NCBI RefSeq assembly: GCF_004331695.1 | Contig: NZ_SJSL01000005.1 | Location: forward strand, 186,001-250,000 | DNA: 64,000 nt | DNA from: Pedobacter psychroterrae | Lineage (GTDB): Bacteria; Bacteroidota; Bacteroidia; Sphingobacteriales; Sphingobacteriaceae | Direction of reading: 5' to 3' | In this document: piece after piece, positions 34,413-44,284 of the stretch | Position numbering within the stretch: position 1 is the first letter of the stretch | Layout of the letters: each line of letters begins with the position of its first letter | Notes under the pieces: generated by a model | The model's database searches: none | The model's input: the letters and a program-made list of their open reading frames with translations, nothing else | What the model was told of the DNA's origin: nothing | Position numbers and translations under genes: made by a program

Positions 34413-34696
34413 TCAACTCCAGCTCAGTTTGGGTCCGCGACTTTATAAAATACCCACTTTCGGTGATGTTTTAATAAGACGATCTTAACTAAATTAGCCT
34501 ATCTATTAACCATCAAATTATTAACCGAATGCAAAATTAACATCAATTTTATTTCTAATAATACCGGATGTATTAGTAAACTGCTTGCAGGAACGGCGAG
34601 TATATTTGCACTTAACTATGACGTTTTCGAGTGGCTTTTACAATCCATCAAACTTATATCCGAAATAAACCAACGCTAGTATTAATACTTTCTATT

Positions 34697-36016
34697 ATGA
34701 AAAAGCCATCATTCTTTTTTTCTTTGCTACTCATTTTTGTACATCTGGCATGTGTTGCGCAGACCACGTTGAGCTATTCAAAAATGGACGAAATAGATGT
34801 ACGATTGAGACGATACCGGGACCTAACTAATGAAGTTTACGATAGCCATCCTAAATACATTGTGAGTCGCTTTACATTCCGATCGCTTATTAAACAGGAT
34901 TTTTCCAAAATAACGATCGGTGAAAACAGTTTCTCCAAAATCGGACGCTTCGCTGCCGTTAATTTTGACTCTGATGAGTCCAGATTTTATTTTACCCCAT
35001 TTACTTTTATTGTAAAGAACGATCCTTTCGAAGGTGCCTTCAGGGCCATCCATTCCATAGATTTCAGTGGAGAAGTGAACAGTACTAATATCTTTGATTT
35101 TAAGCAAAAAAAATCCCTAAGGGCAGGTTATTCCTATACTAGAATTTTCGATAAGTATTCAGCAAAACAGGGAGCGCGAAATACTAGCTTCCATAAGGCC
35201 GTTGTTGACGAGGTATACAAAGACACGAGATCTGAATATCAAAAAATGACGACCAGTTTCTCTGCCTATCTTGATCTTGCAGCTGCTGCAGAAGATGAAG
35301 ACAAAACCGCTTTTTACAAAGACATCAAAAAACGATTTTTTAAAAATTTGGAAAGCATTGAACTCAAGTATTATGATGACAAATGGACAGTCAAAAGAAT
35401 TGCCTGGGTAAAGTTCAACCTAACACCTTTTAGTTGGGACAATTTTTTATATGTGGATCAGACTGAACAGACTAGTTATAGTAAGCCAATTGATAAGTCC
35501 GTTTACACCGCAAACGCGAAATTATCTGGCAATATACTTTTCACCTATCCACACAAACGTAATATGCAGCTTTATCTCAGTGGGTTCTTGGCAGCTTCGA
35601 ATAAGCATAGTCTGTCAGAAATTGCCAGCCCTTCGCAGTGGCAACAAAGCCAGCTGTTAACAGATTCGACTTTTATAATTAGTAATGATGAGAAAGTGTA
35701 CCGGTTAATCAATAGTGATTTTAAAACCGGTATTAGACCGGACGTCGGAGGACAATTAATCTTTCTTATTAATACTTTTAACAAAACACCGCTAGGGTTA
35801 GATCTCGCCACCTCGTTCAATGGACTTGTCGGCGCCAAAAAAAATGCCTACGTTAATAAAACAACCATCGGCCTTGTCGTTCCTTTTCTGGACAAAAGTG
35901 GCGAAAGCACAGTAAACCTGGAATTCTTTTATCAAAGAAAGAGTTATAAAAAAATGGATTTAGAAAGTGAAGAACTATGGGGCATCAAATTCGGCCTTCC
36001 TTTCCACATGCTTTAG
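34697..36016 (+). CDS. secreted protein, probable outer-membrane beta protein
   Basis: 439 residues from ATG at 34697 (MKKPSFFFSLLLIFVHLACV signal); the longer frame to 34631 lacks sense. The second half consists of alternating hydrophobic/aromatic strands (NMQLYLSGFLAASNKHSLSE, TIGLVVPFLD, VNLEFFYQRKSY) ending in a hydrophobic C-terminus, as in outer-membrane barrels. It is convergent with the MBL/protease/patatin operon and ends 63 bases from it; a functional link is not shown. Confidence 0.55.
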   Translation: MKKPSFFFSLLLIFVHLACVAQTTLSYSKMDEIDVRLRRYRDLTNEVYDSHPKYIVSRFTFRSLIKQDFSKITIGENSFSKIGRFAAVNFDSDESRFYFTPFTFIVKNDPFEGAFRAIHSIDFSGEVNSTNIFDFKQKKSLRAGYSYTRIFDKYSAKQGARNTSFHKAVVDEVYKDTRSEYQKMTTSFSAYLDLAAAAEDEDKTAFYKDIKKRFFKNLESIELKYYDDKWTVKRIAWVKFNLTPFSWDNFLYVDQTEQTSYSKPIDKSVYTANAKLSGNILFTYPHKRNMQLYLSGFLAASNKHSLSEIASPSQWQQSQLLTDSTFIISNDEKVYRLINSDFKTGIRPDVGGQLIFLINTFNKTPLGLDLATSFNGLVGAKKNAYVNKTTIGLVVPFLDKSGESTVNLEFFYQRKSYKKMDLESEELWGIKFGLPFHML

Positions 36017-36079
36017 AATTGACAGGCCAAATGTATAGTAACTATTAGCAAAAGGAATTAGTGTGGTATAAACTTGTAT

Positions 36080-37456
36080 CTATCCCTTAATCGTCAAATC
36101 GAGACATAGATGGCTCCCTTCGCTGTCGTTGATAACTTTTAAGTTCTCGAAGTCCTCCTGCGAGTAGAAGGGATAGGCAAGTTTGAAGTTATTGCCCGAT
36201 TGAACAATAGTGTCCGATCGTAATACCCTCCCGAGACTTTGACGATGATAACCCATTACCATTTCAGGCCGTAGCATCGCAAAGTGGTGATTGTTACTAA
36301 CTGCTTCGTCCACCGGAACAAGTATAGTCAGCTCCTTTTTGTTCATCATCTCGAGTCCCTGTTTCAACGTTGCATTATGGCTCGAGTGATGACCGGCCTT
36401 ATAAATTACCGTACGGGAAAGCAAATCCTTGCCATCTACTTCTGTGTCCTTAAATTTAACGTCAAACCAACTTTGCCAGTTACCAATCTGCGCGTCGCCT
36501 ACAAACAGCAGCACTTTTCGGGAATCCACCAATTCAAAAGCGAGTACTAAACTGGTATTGTTGGTGAGCTTGTCCATATGAAGTGACATCCGCCCGATTT
36601 CACTTAACCAGTCCTCGTCAATCTTGCGGTCAGGCTCTCCCTGATAAAGTGCCTTAATTTCTGCGCTTTCAGGGCTCCCTTTACTTAGGTATTTTTTGTT
36701 AAACGGAAATGAATTTTCCTTTGGGCTCAGCTCACCGTCAAATGCGGTGAGGGCATCCATCATTAGTGTGCCGGAAAGATCCAACTGCGCAAATTCCATA
36801 ACTGATTTAAGGCCAGTAACTTCTTCATCTTTTCGAGGATTAAGTTTTGCCAATTGGACGTTATCCGTTGGCGGTCCTAGTACATAGACTTTGACACTAT
36901 CATTAGTCCCAGGCAGGAAAAAAGAATCTCCAGGAGTGAGAAATTTGACATTGTGATCTACCAGGTCAAGTAGGTTACTCATCTCCTTTCCACCTATCTG
37001 TCCTTCAGCAAATAGATCCAGCGATTCCTTTGCCTGTAACATTTGCTCAACTTTCGCGTTCGTGTTAAAGTACTTTAAGAGCAATTGCCTCACTTTAGCA
37101 CTTTTCTTCCAGTACTTTTCAGTCATCTCCCTGATGACTTTGCCCTGTTTGCTGTTTTCATCATCTAGAAAAGAAAGCCAGAGCTCTTTGGGCAGACCTT
37201 TCAGAATATCATTAGATGTACCGAACCCGCTTATGTGGTCTTTATGCTGGTGGGTGAGTACGATTGTCAATTTTTTATCTCCCACAGTTGTTTTTATGTG
37301 CGATGCGATTTCATGTTCTCGTAGTTCATTACTTTTATAAGAACCAAAGTCAATCAGAATATAGGTATCCTGCTGATCCTCAGCCTGGAATTTTAATAAG
37401 AAGCAGTCTCCCAGATTTTTCTGGTTATACATGCGTATTGTAGCGGTCACTGACAT
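36080..37456 (-). CDS. ComEC-like metallo-beta-lactamase-fold hydrolase
   Basis: 458 residues from ATG at 37456 (MSVTATIRMYNQKNLGDCFL), 10 bases after the protease stop; an upstream ATG at 37498 overlaps that gene. The metal site HQHKDH (69-74, HxHxDH) follows the IVLT strand. Later come LLFVGDAQIGNW and the second His cluster YKAGHHSSHNATL, as in ComEC/Rec2-like stand-alone MBL proteins. Expected to hydrolyse a phosphodiester (nucleic acid or nucleotide signal). Third gene of the patatin / thermolysin-like / MBL operon. Confidence 0.85.
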   Translation of the reverse strand: MSVTATIRMYNQKNLGDCFLLKFQAEDQQDTYILIDFGSYKSNELREHEIASHIKTTVGDKKLTIVLTHQHKDHISGFGTSNDILKGLPKELWLSFLDDENSKQGKVIREMTEKYWKKSAKVRQLLLKYFNTNAKVEQMLQAKESLDLFAEGQIGGKEMSNLLDLVDHNVKFLTPGDSFFLPGTNDSVKVYVLGPPTDNVQLAKLNPRKDEEVTGLKSVMEFAQLDLSGTLMMDALTAFDGELSPKENSFPFNKKYLSKGSPESAEIKALYQGEPDRKIDEDWLSEIGRMSLHMDKLTNNTSLVLAFELVDSRKVLLFVGDAQIGNWQSWFDVKFKDTEVDGKDLLSRTVIYKAGHHSSHNATLKQGLEMMNKKELTILVPVDEAVSNNHHFAMLRPEMVMGYHRQSLGRVLRSDTIVQSGNNFKLAYPFYSQEDFENLKVINDSEGSHLCLDLTIKG

Positions 37457-37466
37457 GAGGTATGGA

Positions 37467-39449
37467 TTAATGGATATGAAGTGAAGCAAATGGCTCATCG
37501 TCCTGCATTAGCAAGGCGTTGTTATCTAAAGAGACATTCGCGATTGAGAAATCTAACTGGCGAAATAATCTGGCAGAACTGCATATGCTCTTTGATATGA
37601 CATACTGAATTTCATAGTTCGCCATATCGATAATGAGTGAGGAGCCGCCGCGAAAAACAAAGGTATTATCTTTGAAATACCCTTTATATTTAGTCTCCGA
37701 GACATCAATATTAACTTTTTGTAAAAACATAATCAGCATTACTTTGCGGCTATTTCCTGTATGCGGATCAGTCAGAATCATTGGCCGGCATTTGTAGACT
37801 TGAAAAACTCGTCGCCCTGGAGCTCGCAGTCTGATGTTATCAGATTCCTGCTCACCTTTATGAAAATATTCTATATCATCAAATTTCATCCCCAGCAGAT
37901 TTTCCACTCCGGCATCAAGAATCTCCATTTTCATTTTGAAAAGGTCATGCACTACTGCAGCAAGGTACTGCGTTTGCTCAAAAATAATTTTGCGGTCATT
38001 TGCCCTTAAAATTCTCTCAAAAGCACCTAACACTTCTTGAATCTTAGTGTTGGAGAAATTTAAGGTTCTTGAAAACTCAGGATCAAAAGCAAACTTGATC
38101 GTTTTGATAAGCGAATCCAGCTGACTTCCGTCATCGAAGAACTCATTTGGATTCTCCCATTTTAAAGCCGCTACAGAAAACGTATTCACTTCGTCGGGTA
38201 TAATCCCCCATGCTCTAAATGATTCCATAATCGCATACCTTATCCCCTGGTCATCGTCAGGATCATTTGCTAGATCTGCCGTTATAATGGCTCGTAAATA
38301 ATCACCAAATGTTAAATCAGCCGGAGGACAATAATCCAATGCGCGGATACAGATCATCATGAGTTGATCTGCAATATGGCAGGCCTCCTTAGACAGCCTT
38401 TTAACCAAATCTGGATCAATCTCGCCCTGCCCTAAAATACCACTTCCATTTGAGGCCAGTCTGATCAGATCAGCTACATTGAATTTGTATAATCTGGCAA
38501 AAGCATCAAATATCGCGGCGACCAAAATTCCACCACGGCTATGCGGATCCGTTATAGTGTGGTAAAGTGATGGGTCAGGTGTGATGTTCTTCCAGTTACC
38601 GTGCTCATCTTTTTCAACCAAAAAACTGCGTAAGGCACGCCTGTTCCCTGATACCGCCTGACCGAACTGTATGGCCAAATCTCCAAGCAAATTTTCTGCT
38701 GAGACAAGATCTCCTCTTGAACTTCTTATCTGGTCCTCCACCACGGAGCGAAAGGTAAACCGTTGCAGCAGGGCAATGATGTCTGAAAACGCCTCATGAA
38801 ATGCCAGCATATCCTGATTGGTATCATTCATTAGATAAGGGTGAATGCTATGGAGAATTGCGTGGGTAGTTTCGTGCGCAATAATATCGGGAGAGAGGCA
38901 GGTGAACACTGTAGCTCCGGGCACATTATTACCGTTCCAATTGTGGGCAGCTTGAAAATATCCAAACATCAGGGCGTTTTTTGCTGGTGAGTAATAAGCG
39001 TTTTGCTGTCGCATAGCATGTGGATATACCCATAGCTGCGGAATAAATTCATGCTTGTATAGTTTTCCTCCAGCAGGGTCGGCGTTGGTGATTTTAGACC
39101 AAATCACCTTTCTGCCCAGCGCACGCTCAAACTGGTTTATCACGCTCATAATGACCGCATACACCTGCTGCTGGTGAAATCTTGGATCGCCTTCAGACAG
39201 TTCCATTCCATAATCCGCTAGTACTAATTCATGGTGAAGATTGATAGGTTCATAAAAGCGACGCTTAGAAGGATCATAGTCAATTACTGCTATGTATTCA
39301 CCGACCGGTCCTGGTTTAGTATCTTCCCACTTTATTTTATAAAGCACTTCATTTACTTCCCGTTTTGCTAGCGTTGCAGAAAAAGACGGGTCAAATGCAT
39401 ATCCTTTCAGTTTTCTAAAAAAGGGTTGCGGATAGTTCATTTTGCTCAT
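37467..39449 (-). CDS. thermolysin-like (gluzincin) metalloprotease, cytoplasmic
   Basis: 660 residues from ATG at 39449. The active site is HETTHAILH (192-200) with the third zinc ligand in HEAFSD (E219), the spacing of M4-type gluzincins (HExxH...ExxSD). There is no signal peptide, unlike secreted thermolysins, so it should act inside the cell. The C-terminal 250 residues (LDSLIKTIKFAFDPEFSRTL onward) are of unknown fold. It sits between the patatin gene (17 bases upstream) and the MBL gene (10 bases downstream). A zymogen-activating or effector protease is possible. Confidence 0.8.
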   Translation of the reverse strand: MSKMNYPQPFFRKLKGYAFDPSFSATLAKREVNEVLYKIKWEDTKPGPVGEYIAVIDYDPSKRRFYEPINLHHELVLADYGMELSEGDPRFHQQQVYAVIMSVINQFERALGRKVIWSKITNADPAGGKLYKHEFIPQLWVYPHAMRQQNAYYSPAKNALMFGYFQAAHNWNGNNVPGATVFTCLSPDIIAHETTHAILHSIHPYLMNDTNQDMLAFHEAFSDIIALLQRFTFRSVVEDQIRSSRGDLVSAENLLGDLAIQFGQAVSGNRRALRSFLVEKDEHGNWKNITPDPSLYHTITDPHSRGGILVAAIFDAFARLYKFNVADLIRLASNGSGILGQGEIDPDLVKRLSKEACHIADQLMMICIRALDYCPPADLTFGDYLRAIITADLANDPDDDQGIRYAIMESFRAWGIIPDEVNTFSVAALKWENPNEFFDDGSQLDSLIKTIKFAFDPEFSRTLNFSNTKIQEVLGAFERILRANDRKIIFEQTQYLAAVVHDLFKMKMEILDAGVENLLGMKFDDIEYFHKGEQESDNIRLRAPGRRVFQVYKCRPMILTDPHTGNSRKVMLIMFLQKVNIDVSETKYKGYFKDNTFVFRGGSSLIIDMANYEIQYVISKSICSSARLFRQLDFSIANVSLDNNALLMQDDEPFASLHIH

Positions 39450-39466
39450 AATATTAGTTCGATTTT

Positions 39467-41167
39467 TTAAGGCGTTTTCATAAGGTAAAAAGGATTTAGA
39501 TTGAAGCGCGCCCAATCTCTTTCAAGTTGCTGTTTTAGTGCAACAAGTGCATTTGTGAGCGGGGCATCTGGCACCTTTTCCATCTTATTAACATATTTTA
39601 ATAAATTATAGCAGGTGGTAAACTGACCCGTAGCAATAATAGTTTCCCGCATTTTCGCCGCAGTTTGGTGTTGGTCATACCAAAGAGTCGTAGGCATTAG
39701 CCTAGCCTGTTCGGCAACATCAATCAACAGTTGACTGGGAGCGTCGATAGAATTATCCAAAACACCAAATGAATTCGGGCCAATTACCTCATCAAGGTCA
39801 TCATCATCCTGCGCCTTTTGCTTAACCTTGCTCAGATCATAAATAGCGTTACTTACAATGATCTTTCTAAGCTCGGGATCACGGTACAGCATGTTGTAGT
39901 AATGTCGCCTTATTTGTTTCAAATAGATGTCGTCTACCAGCAACATAACCGATTTTAATCTTACTGTCAACATTTGATTGAGAACACTAAGCCGTTGACC
40001 CAGAAAAAATCCGACAAATTTATGTACAATGATAAGCCATGTATTTTTTTCCTTTGATGCATTAACCATACTGATATGTAGTTTTGAACTGATACATAAT
40101 GATAAAACCAAACTTATTAAGGCTGGAGTTAATAACAAGCTATACCACTCCTGCCACTGGGTAAATAAGCACCATAAGGGAAACAACAGGCCAAAAAGTA
40201 GCATGAACCAGTAAACACAATTTGAGGTAAAATAGTTAGTCCAACCGTGTTTTTCCATAGGCAAGGTGTAGCCATTCATGAAATAGCTGGAAACATCTGT
40301 TGCAATGATTAGATCGAAAGCAGGTCGACCGCTGTTTAGTCGTCGGCTGTTAGCTTTTAATACACTATCGATCGCCTGGTTGTCAGCTACTCCCCCATCC
40401 ATCAGGCCGAACCGATGTTCTAATTGCAGGAACTGTTCATCGGGAAAAGCGTCTGTTCGATCATTGGGTACGCTGAATGGATTTTCCTTAAATACTATAC
40501 TGCCCGACAATATTTCCCTTGAAAGTTCTTTATGGCTAAAATCATCCGGAAATAAAAAGGGTTCAAAACCTCCCGGAAAACACGATGAACTCGCAACTAT
40601 GTCAGAAAGCTTGAGCTTATCTGAAACAGAGGTGTGCGGCGCCTTAAAATAAATATAATTATTGCCTATACGGCCACTGGATATTCCTGATTGCTGGCTT
40701 TGGAACCTAAAGCTGATCCCATTTGTAAACTCTGTTGCATTAATTGTTATTTGTTCGAGATGGGTTGCCGATAATTTTTGGGAAATTAAACCAAACTCCT
40801 GGTCATCCAGCAAGTTGCTTTCATTGTATGCTATAGAAAATGCATTGATTAAATTGCGACTTTTATGCGGTCGTCCCATCCAGTGCTTTTCGTTGGCTAA
40901 GATTGCGAATACTCGGGTAATAAGGCGGTCCCCGTCCATTGCAGCATAAATTCGCCCGAAGATTTCCTCAAAACTATGTTCCCTACAAAGCCCGGTACTG
41001 TACATAGCATTGGTAAGACTGCCTCCCGATGTAGATCCAATAAACTTTACATTTCTCAGCAAGGGTTCTCCTTCGTATTTAATGGAATTTAGATAGGAAA
41101 GCGTTCCTAAGGAAAAGGCGGCAGCTCGAAATCCTCCGCCAGAAAAAGCCAATGCGATAGTTTTCAT
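39467..41167 (-). CDS. patatin-like phospholipase with transmembrane segments
   Basis: 566 residues. Oxyanion loop GGGFRAA (10-16); nucleophile elbow STSGG with Ser47 (Ser instead of the usual first Gly); catalytic Asp in LMDGG (D257). Two hydrophobic helices at about 318-335 and 343-360 (FMLLFGLLFPLWCLF, LLLTPALISLVLSLC) would tether it to the membrane. A helical C-terminus follows. It should cleave acyl chains from membrane lipids. Patatins are killing effectors in several anti-phage systems; here it leads an operon with a protease and an MBL hydrolase. Confidence 0.85.
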   Translation of the reverse strand: MKTIALAFSGGGFRAAAFSLGTLSYLNSIKYEGEPLLRNVKFIGSTSGGSLTNAMYSTGLCREHSFEEIFGRIYAAMDGDRLITRVFAILANEKHWMGRPHKSRNLINAFSIAYNESNLLDDQEFGLISQKLSATHLEQITINATEFTNGISFRFQSQQSGISSGRIGNNYIYFKAPHTSVSDKLKLSDIVASSSCFPGGFEPFLFPDDFSHKELSREILSGSIVFKENPFSVPNDRTDAFPDEQFLQLEHRFGLMDGGVADNQAIDSVLKANSRRLNSGRPAFDLIIATDVSSYFMNGYTLPMEKHGWTNYFTSNCVYWFMLLFGLLFPLWCLFTQWQEWYSLLLTPALISLVLSLCISSKLHISMVNASKEKNTWLIIVHKFVGFFLGQRLSVLNQMLTVRLKSVMLLVDDIYLKQIRRHYYNMLYRDPELRKIIVSNAIYDLSKVKQKAQDDDDLDEVIGPNSFGVLDNSIDAPSQLLIDVAEQARLMPTTLWYDQHQTAAKMRETIIATGQFTTCYNLLKYVNKMEKVPDAPLTNALVALKQQLERDWARFNLNPFYLMKTP

Positions 41168-41542
41168 ACTATGAAGATCTGTTATTTAAAGTCAGCTAGC
41201 TATTCATTCTTCTTCACTATCGGCTTTATGGCTGACTTAAACAATATCACTATAATTATTATTATTTCAAAACTTAATTTAAAGTAACACAACAACTTAA
41301 TCAAGACAAAGCCTCATATTTGATCTTAGTCTAAAACAATTAAAACTCTAAGTTTCTAATTTTAGGGTAGTCAGCCATTCCTGCATTATTCTTCATTTTA
41401 TAACGGGAGACGATTGCCTGCACATTTCACCACTTTTGGCAAAATACCCAAGTAAGTTAAAAAAATCAAATTTCTCCAGTTAGGATATCAACAATTAGTT
41501 CTTTAACTTTCCGTTCCAATCCTTAAACATATTGCAAAAACT
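41168..41542. other. divergent promoter region between patatin operon and NACHT gene
   Basis: 375 bases, strongly AT-rich, no gene. It must carry promoters in both directions. No convincing operator palindrome was found by eye. Confidence 0.4.
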
Positions 41543-43903
41543 ATGGAATTTTTCAATGAGCAAAATACTAGTCTGGAAAACGGCAATCTGTTCGAAAAAC
41601 ATGTGCGTCAATTATTAGTGCTTCAGGGCAGAAATGTCCTGCCGGAAATGATGATCGGAAGTAAAAAAGTCGACCTTTCATTCAACCTATCTGGCTTTAA
41701 TAAAACCGAACATTATGCCGTAGAATGTAAAGCTTGGAAAAGCAAGTTAAGTAAGGAAGATCTCAGCGGAATCGTTTTCCAGTATGGTGGATTGATAGCC
41801 ACAAATTTGATTGACAGCTTACTTATTGTCACACTTAATGGTTTATCTCCAGCTGCTATGCAGCTTGTAGAAGAACATCGAAATATTAAACATATAACGT
41901 ATGTTGATTTATTAAATCTGACAATCGACTTTTCCCAATTTATTCATCAACAAGAAAATGATTTTTATCAGAGCACAGATGGTTTGGATCAGTATTATAT
42001 TGACTTACGTGTTCGGGAGAATACGGTTACCAGTCGTAACACCAGGGACCTAATGTCAATCGTGGAGGAATGGATAGCAAGCAGTGATTATACGCCCCTG
42101 GCTATATTAGGTAGTTACGGCCAAGGGAAATCGTCATTTTCACGAAAGTTGGCCGCTTTTCTGGCAAAGGCACACCAGTCAGATCCTGTAAAACGTATTC
42201 CTATTTATATTAAACTCAGTGCTATTTCAAAAGAACAGTCTATCGAGGGACTGTTAGGGAAGATATTTACTGCGTCGGTTAATGTAAAACATTACAATTA
42301 TTTTTCGTTCAACCAACTTAATGCCATGGGAAAGTTCGTGATCATTCTCGATGGTTTTGATGAAATGAAACAATCGCTGAATTGGGAAGAATTTAAATAC
42401 AATTTCTCACAATTAAATAAGCTGGTTCATGGGACAGGCAAAGTTATTTTGCTAGGCCGACCAAACGCATTTTTGACTGATGACGAACATGCATTCGTGT
42501 TGCGCGGCGAACGAAAATCATCATTCGGGATAGTCCGGGAACGCGACTGGCCGGTTTACCATGAGCTTGAACTGGAACTTCTAAACGCTCCGCAAATTGA
42601 AAAGTTTTTTCAAGACTATTATACTTACCGCATCAAAGTAGCATCAGATACTCAAGACGCCAGTGCCTTAGCGCATGCTCGGGATTATAAGTCTAGACAT
42701 ATTACAGATCGTAAGATCCGAGAAATATCAAACCGGCCAGTTCAACTCAAGATGCTTGCGGACCTGTTGCCCTATGTTACTTTTACCGCTGAGAACTTAA
42801 CGACAGCGCTCCTGTATGATGAGTTTATCAGTATGATCCTCGACCGCGAATTCGAAAAGGAGTCCAATTTTAATATATCCAAAGACAATAGACGTAAATT
42901 TTCTAGGTTGATTGCTTTATTTCTCTGGGAAAATTCCAGCGAATACAGTATCAAGTTTGAAGAAATACCTAATAATATTTTCGAGCAATTTATACCCGAA
43001 AATGCCCGGGATATTGACAAGATCAAACGTGATTTCATATCCGGGTGCTTTCTGTCTAGAAAATTGGGCAGTACAATTTATTTCCCTCACAGGTCATTTC
43101 AAGAATATTTTGTAGCTGAAGAGGTAGTCATTCAAATTACAAGCGGACAAGATATCGATATAAAAAAAATAGATAACCTCCTTACGGTCGAAGTGAGTGA
43201 TTTTGTTAAGGGGCTGGCCGGTTTGAAAATAGTCGTCAACTTAGATCTTGCCTTTAAAAATTACCGGGGCATGCTTTCTACCAACCTTGTACGCATATTT
43301 TTCAAACCCGAATACAAGCGCATTTTTCTCCAACAAGTGCTGACCAGCTATGCGCCGTGGTACAAAATTATTTTTGTTCTGATGCACGAGGCTGATCCGT
43401 TTACAGCGGAACAAATAGGAGAATTCAAACAGTTTTTAATCCGCGAAACAAAAAAACTGACAGATGATATGGCCGCTGTCTGTGCCTTATTTTTAGCAAT
43501 GCACGAAAAAATCAATACTGTAGAAACTATCTTATCCCATTTATGTGAAGAGTTGATAATTTATTACAACAAAATCCTGAAGGAAGCGCGAAAAAAGCAA
43601 ATACACCCGGTCGCGGAGAGCGTAACCTGGATAACCGATCTTTTATTAAAAACAAATATCAGCACCAGAAATAACACCTTGGACTTAAGGGCACTATTGC
43701 CACTATTTGTAAAGAAAATGGAAGGGTGGTGTTTCATTACTGAATGGAAGGATGACAAAACGCTGAATTCAAATGAATATCGAATAGTATCAGTGCTACG
43801 GGATGTCGATGATGAGGTTATCGGCAGGCTTAGAACGCTTAAACTCGTTTACGATGATTTTCAGGAAACACGGAAGCAAAAACGCAAAGGAAGTCTAAAT
43901 TGA
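41543..43903 (+). CDS. NACHT NTPase with N-terminal Mrr-like nuclease domain
   Basis: 786 residues. Residues 10-130 form a restriction-endonuclease-like domain: NLFEKHVRQLLVLQG helix, VDLSF with D44, VECKAWK with E61 and K63, and a Q in IVFQYGGLIA. The NACHT module follows: Walker A GSYGQGKSS (190-198), Walker B VIILDGFDEM (about 266-275), and sensor region ILLGRPN. The winged-helix and helical part runs to the C-terminus. This is the architecture of bacterial NACHT (bNACHT) defence NTPases, with DNA cleavage as the predicted effector. No long repeat sensor domain is evident. Confidence 0.88.
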   Translation: MEFFNEQNTSLENGNLFEKHVRQLLVLQGRNVLPEMMIGSKKVDLSFNLSGFNKTEHYAVECKAWKSKLSKEDLSGIVFQYGGLIATNLIDSLLIVTLNGLSPAAMQLVEEHRNIKHITYVDLLNLTIDFSQFIHQQENDFYQSTDGLDQYYIDLRVRENTVTSRNTRDLMSIVEEWIASSDYTPLAILGSYGQGKSSFSRKLAAFLAKAHQSDPVKRIPIYIKLSAISKEQSIEGLLGKIFTASVNVKHYNYFSFNQLNAMGKFVIILDGFDEMKQSLNWEEFKYNFSQLNKLVHGTGKVILLGRPNAFLTDDEHAFVLRGERKSSFGIVRERDWPVYHELELELLNAPQIEKFFQDYYTYRIKVASDTQDASALAHARDYKSRHITDRKIREISNRPVQLKMLADLLPYVTFTAENLTTALLYDEFISMILDREFEKESNFNISKDNRRKFSRLIALFLWENSSEYSIKFEEIPNNIFEQFIPENARDIDKIKRDFISGCFLSRKLGSTIYFPHRSFQEYFVAEEVVIQITSGQDIDIKKIDNLLTVEVSDFVKGLAGLKIVVNLDLAFKNYRGMLSTNLVRIFFKPEYKRIFLQQVLTSYAPWYKIIFVLMHEADPFTAEQIGEFKQFLIRETKKLTDDMAAVCALFLAMHEKINTVETILSHLCEELIIYYNKILKEARKKQIHPVAESVTWITDLLLKTNISTRNNTLDLRALLPLFVKKMEGWCFITEWKDDKTLNSNEYRIVSVLRDVDDEVIGRLRTLKLVYDDFQETRKQKRKGSLN

Positions 43904-44057
43904 ACTGTGTCAGCCACGTTTTTAAGCATTTTGTAAATGCAGCTTAATTCAGTCCTCGGACATCTTTTAATTTTTAAACAGGCTAAAACTAACTTTGCAT
44001 CTAAAAAAGAGATATTATTCGCCACAGCTAGCGCCCTTCGTATTTTCAGAAACTAAT

Positions 44058-44254
44058 TTATAATCTATCTGTGCCGCTACATTCAGCGTCAGGATCCTTA
44101 TTAATTATCCCGCCACCACCGGAACAATTTTCACATACCGAGTAACCCTTACTCGCACATGATGAACAATATAAATTACCACCTGAACAATCAAGACATT
44201 TGGACTGTCACCGAGAGCGTACAAAGAGTCAATATAATTGCCAATTTTATCATT
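44058..44254 (-). pseudogene. frameshifted small secreted Cys-rich protein
   Basis: ATG at 44254 opens a signal peptide (MIKLAIILTLCTLSVTVQ), then the frame stops. One base away, the continuation reads KCLDCSGGNLYCSSCASKGY, then SVCENCSGGGG, and a stop at 44058, a DnaJ-like series of CxxC units. An extra A in the CAAA stretch around 44201 would explain it. It resembles the Cys-rich protein at 25442-25780 in type. Confidence 0.5.
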
Positions 44255-44284
44255 TTGTCAGAATGAATTCTAACAATATTGATT

